Position numbers and translations under genes: made by a program. Positions 60,346 to 64,000 of a stretch of DNA of 64,000 nt are shown piece by piece. This DNA comes from Chelydra serpentina. Lineage: Eukaryota; Chordata; Testudines; Chelydridae. The stretch covers positions 4,278,001 to 4,342,000 of the forward strand of contig JBAIAC010000054.1 in NCBI GenBank assembly GCA_037349315.1, in the 5' to 3' direction. The notes under the pieces were generated by a model that had not been told where the DNA came from, did no database searches, and saw only the letters and a program-made list of their open reading frames with translations. Positions within the stretch are counted from its first letter, which is position 1, and each line of letters begins with the position of its first letter.

Positions 60346-60711
60346 CTAGTTTATTTATGAGAGATTTATAATAGATTTTTTTTTATTGATAACAGATGCT
60401 TTTATCTTTTTGTCCCTATATAAAATGAAATAAATAAACCTAGAGTTAAGGTTGGCAGGTGACAAAGCCATTACAAACCCCCTAACCAGGAAGTCCCCAG
60501 CTAAGAAAGCATAAGTATTCAAGTATAGAAATGATAAGTGAAGTTAAGGTAGGTGATGGCCGGACAAAGCTTTGTAACAGGGGCATTAAGGCAGAGAGCA
60601 CATATCAGCAACTTGAAGGCAAAACTCCTTACAAAAACGTTGCAGTTCGTGTACAGAACAGCAATGCAGTGCTCCGCCCCCGTCCTCCCTGACCCATCAG
60701 CTGCTTTTGAC

Positions 60712-61463
60712 CAGGGGCGGCTCTAACGTTTTTGCCGCCCCAAGCAAAAAACAAACAAACCCCAAACGCCACCCCCCCCAACAAAAAAACCACCCACCCC
60801 CAACGCCCCCACCCCCCGGCCAGGGCGCTGGCGAGGAGCGCGGCAGGCCCAGCTACCCCGGCTGGGGAGCGTGGCGGGCCCGCGGCAGGCCCCGCTGCCC
60901 CGGCTGGGGCGATGCCGCTCCCCGCTGCTGCCCTGGCCGGGGGGCTGACAGGATCCCCGCTGCCACCCCGGGCGCCGGCGGGGAGCGCGGCATCCCCGCT
61001 GGGGAGGGCGGCATGCCTGCCGCCCCGCTCCCCCAGCCAGGGCGATGCCGCGCTCCCCAGCTGACGGGCGCCGGCGGGGAGCGCGGCATCCCCGCTGCCG
61101 CCCTGGCCGGGGCGCCGGCTGGGAGGACGGCTTCCCCGCGGCCCCGGTTCCCCGGCCGGGGCGATGCCGCTCCCCGCTGCCTCCCCGGCCGGTGTGCCAG
61201 CGGGAAGGGCGACTTCCCTGCTGCCCCGGCCGGGGGATGGGTGGGGGGTGCGTCTCCCCGGCCGGGGTGCCGCCTGGGAGTGGGGCTGGCCCGGGGCTCT
61301 GCTGCCCCAGCCGGGGCGAGGAGTGGGGCTTGCCGGCTGCCCTAGCTGGGGAGAGTGTTGTGGGTTTTTTTTGTTTTGTTTTGAAACAGACCTCAGCGGC
61401 CACCCCCCTCCAGGTTCCGCCCCAAGCACGTGCTTGGTTGGCTGGTGCCTGGAGCCGGCCCTG
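60712..61463. mobile_element. hAT-like non-autonomous element, 752 bp, GC-rich
   Basis: It begins CAGGGGCGGCTC and ends GAGCCGGCCCTG. The 8-base duplication CTTTTGAC is perfect (60704-60711 and 61464-61471). The interior (60820-61340) is a degenerate GC-rich tandem repeat with CCCCGGCCGGGGCG-type words that opens long false ORFs of up to 309 codons. Confidence 0.88.
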
Positions 61464-61471
61464 CTTTTGAC

Positions 61472-62003
61472 ATAGTCGGGTGGGGGCAGGTATTTGTACC
61501 TGGTAGTGTGGGCCCCTTCTGAGCGCCCTAAGCACCACCTTGACCCTTCCCCCTCCACTGTGCAATAACGGAGCTAATTTGGACTCAAGTAAGAGTCTTG
61601 TTAGATGCTGCAGAGCTGAAACCACTGACACCTAGGTCTAAGCCGTAGAGAAACCCCCCAATATACTTCTCTTGGTGAAACCTCGTCCTGCCTCGCTTGT
61701 GACCGTCCTCCCCGGCTCTCTAATCGGTCCTTCAGCGTGTCCCTGGGCGGATCCTCGCCGCCCTCCCACCAGCCCTCGGCAGGGGCGCCCCGGGTCTGCG
61801 TCCTTGGTCCGCTCCCCCCACGAGATCCTGCTGGCGGGACACACTCGGCCGCCCACCCCGCCTCAGCGCCAGCCGCTCCGCCGGACTCGCTGCTCTGCCT
61901 CTGCTGCCCGGCCGGGGCTCCCCCGCGCCACCACCCCGGCGACCCGTCCGCGCCCCGGCAGAGCCGCCGCGCCAAGCCCCCTCCACTACCCCGCCGGACC
62001 CAC
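61472..62003. other. NDOR1 first intron, promoter-proximal part
   Basis: Becomes CpG-rich after about 61700. No gene seen. The 61472-61640 part resembles the sequence left of the hAT and may be one older repeat split by it. Confidence 0.4.
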
Positions 62004-62050
62004 CTGTGCGCCCGGCAGCGCCTCCTTCCGCTTCCGGTGATGCCATCAGC
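62004..62050 (-). other. NDOR1: Probable non-coding first exon of NDOR1
   Basis: Coding exon 1 has an acceptor directly before its ATG, so an upstream exon is needed. The minus strand here reads GGGCGCACAG followed by donor GTGGGT at 62003-61998, inside the CpG-rich shared promoter. The start of transcription is not defined. An ATG in this exon would enter coding exon 1 out of frame. Confidence 0.45.
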
Positions 62051-62385
62051 GTGCGCCGCCAGGGACCGGAAGTCACAGACTGTGGGCGGCCGTGAGCGGG
62101 AGCTGCCTGTGAGCCACGGCCGGCCGGTCCCTGGGCCGGGCCCTGCGCTGACCCGGGCCCGCGGCCTGTCCCTGTCCCCGGGCCGGGCTCTGCGCCGACC
62201 CGGGCCCGCGGCCTGACCCTGTCCCCGGGCCGGGCTCTGCGCCGACCCGGGCCCGCGGCCTGACCCTGTCCCTGGGCCGGGCTCTGCGCTGACCCAGGCC
62301 CGCGGCCTGTCCCTGTCCCCGGGCCGGGCTCTGCGCTGACCCGGGCCCGCGGCCTGTCCCGGGCGCCGGCCCGAGCCCCGGCGCG
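62005..62385. promoter_or_regulatory. Bidirectional CpG-rich promoter, NDOR1 (-) and TMEM203 (+)
   Basis: TATA-less and CG-dense between two divergent genes. ETS-like sites ACCGGAAGT (62065-62073) and CTTCCGGT (62031-62038) face each other about 30 bases apart, typical of housekeeping bidirectional promoters. Confidence 0.65.
62130..62372. repeat. About 48-bp GC-rich tandem repeat, five units, before TMEM203
   Basis: The phrase GGGCCGGGCTCTGCGC then CGACCCGGGCCCGCGGCCTG recurs about every 48 bases, ending 14 bases before the TMEM203 start codon. It is probably 5' UTR or core promoter. Confidence 0.88.
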
Positions 62386-62796
62386 ATGCTGTTCTCGCTG
62401 CGGGAGCTGGTCCAGTGGCTGGGCTTTGCCACCTTCGAAATCTTCCTGCACGTCCTGGCGCTGCTGGTTTTCTCCGTCCTGCTCGTGCTGAAGGTGGATA
62501 ACGGCGGCGCCGAGCTGTCCTGGTGGAAAGTTTTCATCCCCTTCTTCGCTGCCGACGGCCTGAGCACGTACTTCACCACCATCGTCTCTGTGCGGCTCTT
62601 CCAGGACGGAGAGAAGCGCCTGGCTGTCCTTCGCCTCTTCTGGATCCTCACCATCCTGAGCCTGAAGTTCGTCTTTGAAATGCTTTTATGTCAGAAACTA
62701 GTAGAGCAGACCAGGGAGCTCTGGTATGGACTCATCATGTCCCCCATCTTCATCCTGCTCCAGCTCCTCATGATCCGAGCCTGCAGAGTAAACTGA
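62386..62796 (+). CDS. TMEM203: Transmembrane protein 203
   Basis: A single-exon frame of 136 residues, the same length as mammalian TMEM203 and very close to it in sequence as I recall it. It starts MLFSLRELVQWLGF and ends MIRACRVN. Four hydrophobic segments can be seen (about residues 15-37, 48-68, 80-102 and 111-131), consistent with a four-span membrane protein. The start is the first ATG after the GC-rich leader, and no upstream ATG in frame was seen. Family knowledge: TMEM203 sits in endoplasmic reticulum and endolysosomal membranes, affects intracellular calcium handling and has been reported to act with STING. It diverges from NDOR1 across a shared promoter, the arrangement I recall from mammals. 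No lesions. Confidence 0.96.
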   Translation: MLFSLRELVQWLGFATFEIFLHVLALLVFSVLLVLKVDNGGAELSWWKVFIPFFAADGLSTYFTTIVSVRLFQDGEKRLAVLRLFWILTILSLKFVFEMLLCQKLVEQTRELWYGLIMSPIFILLQLLMIRACRVN

Positions 62797-63056
62797 AGAA
62801 CCGGGCACTGAGGATTTGTACCTACTATCCCAGCACTGAAGTATTGACCCCCCCAACCGAGCTTTAATTTTTGGCAACTTTCTAGTAATTCTCTTTGGCC
62901 GTATAAGTCTGAGGTGGGAGAAGAAACTTTTGTACTTCATTAAATTATTACATAATATTGGCCCTGTGTTTTCCCAAAAGATATATTTATGTTGTGTCAT
63001 TCATCTAAGGTGCATTTCACACCTTGATGTTAATGTTAAAATGTCACTTGTTTTGT

Positions 63057-63062
63057 AATAAA
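63057..63062 (+). terminator. TMEM203: TMEM203 poly(A) signal
   Basis: AATAAA lies 261 bases after the stop codon, in an AT-rich 3' UTR. A weaker ATTAAA occurs near 62939. Confidence 0.7.
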
Positions 63063-63079
63063 AATGTATAGTTGATATT

Positions 63080-64000
63080 TAGTAGGCTCATTTATAAGCT
63101 CTCTTCTTTAGAAAGCCAGTACTCGTAACCATTGCCTGGGAACGTGTGTTACTCTAGGGCTGACTATGCCTTGACCAAGAAATTTGGACCTTAACACAAA
63201 GAATTGACTATCCCTGCTCTAGGGTTAAATCTGCCACAGACTTCATAGCCGAAAAGCAAATGCAGCTGTTGGTGTACCAGTCCCACACAATCAGCTTGTG
63301 AAAAACTGTGCTCCAACATGTATGCAGGGTTCATGACCTCAGATGGGGGGGGAAAACCGTCTTTCTAGAACAAGAACTGAAGCAGTTTGACGGCGTGTTT
63401 TCTGTGTAGATCAGTGTGTTGAGTGTACAAGAACAAGAAACTCCCAGTACAGAAGAGACTCTGAATTGCCAAATAGCCTGACGTTCTGAAGTGTGGGTAC
63501 ATCCCTTACTCTGCTTTGAGAGTCTCATGATTGCAGCCAATGGGAATATTTCCCCCATTTCATAGCTACTTCAATGCCTAGGGTCAGTGGGCTGTAAAGT
63601 AACTGGCAGTTTTCCTGTTTGCTGTGTATTTGAGACAGCCCTCTACCATTATTTTTAGTGTCATTTGTTTTGTGTACTCCATTTCTTTTTGGAAGATGGA
63701 TCATGTTCTGCTCAGCTGCTATGGTGCCTCTCAACTGATGTTTGATACTGCACTTTCAGTGGCTTAGTAACTGTTCCTATGGGCAACTGCCGCGTCTTGG
63801 AGACTGAAGTCACTCTTCAAATTTGGGAATATAAACCTTGTTTGCATGTTCCCAAAATTTAAAAAATGTGGCCTGTTAATTTCCTTTGAATTTGGAGAGG
63901 TTCTGCTTCCCCACCTCTCCCCCTCTGTGCTCTTTCAAATGGGGTGAGTGAAGGATACAGGGTCTTAAGTTTTGTTGCAATTCCAATTCTTATGTTCTTC
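63080..64000. other. Gene-free AT-rich stretch downstream of TMEM203
   Basis: I see no gene or recognisable repeat. It may include alternative 3' UTR, since a longer transcript cannot be excluded. Confidence 0.4.

Noticed and set aside
60629..61631. ORFs of 302-309 codons on the minus strand and 212 on the plus
   Set aside because: They fall in the GC-rich interior of the hAT-like element 60712-61463 and reach into its flanks. Proline-arginine-alanine-rich with no domain.

Overview
This is a vertebrate nuclear genomic window. It has spliced genes with GT/AG introns, CpG-island promoters, AATAAA poly(A) signals and dense interspersed repeats. The mix of CR1 LINEs, L2-like and MIR/CORE-SINE fragments, many short hAT-type DNA transposons and a Ty3/Gypsy LTR retrotransposon points to a non-avian sauropsid, most likely a turtle. 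That assignment is inferred from repeat style; no species marker was seen.

Layout. Positions 1-5697 hold a nearly complete Gypsy-type LTR retrotransposon whose 5' LTR is cut by the window edge. Its integrase lies upstream of reverse transcriptase, the order described for Gmr1-like elements, and one in-frame TGA interrupts integrase. Positions 5700-21200 hold no gene I can support. They contain CR1 copies, hAT elements and a nested stack at 12634-14980: a CR1 carrying a hAT-like element that itself carries a solo Gypsy LTR, with both insertions marked by perfect target-site duplications. A CpG-rich single-exon gene for a membrane-anchored RING protein lies at 21214-22149 on the minus strand.

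From 27.6 to about 62.0 kb the minus strand carries one complete gene, NDOR1. I could assemble 14 coding exons with consistent splice phases, giving 596 residues, close to the length of human NDOR1. A likely non-coding first exon sits near 62.0 kb. Its introns hold four minisatellites (38-, 36-, 44- and 44-bp units) plus CR1, L2, MIR, hAT and solo-LTR insertions. All the long ORFs in the 42-45 kb and 50-54 kb intervals are minisatellite read-through, not proteins.

Positions 62386-62796 on the plus strand encode TMEM203 in one exon, head to head with NDOR1 across a CpG-rich shared promoter with ETS-like motifs and a tandem repeat of about 48 bp. A neighbouring NDOR1-TMEM203 pair matches the human 9q34.3 neighbourhood as I recall it. 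NDOR1 is a cytosolic diflavin reductase of Fe-S cluster assembly and TMEM203 is an endomembrane protein. They are linked by shared promoter architecture, not by a shared pathway.
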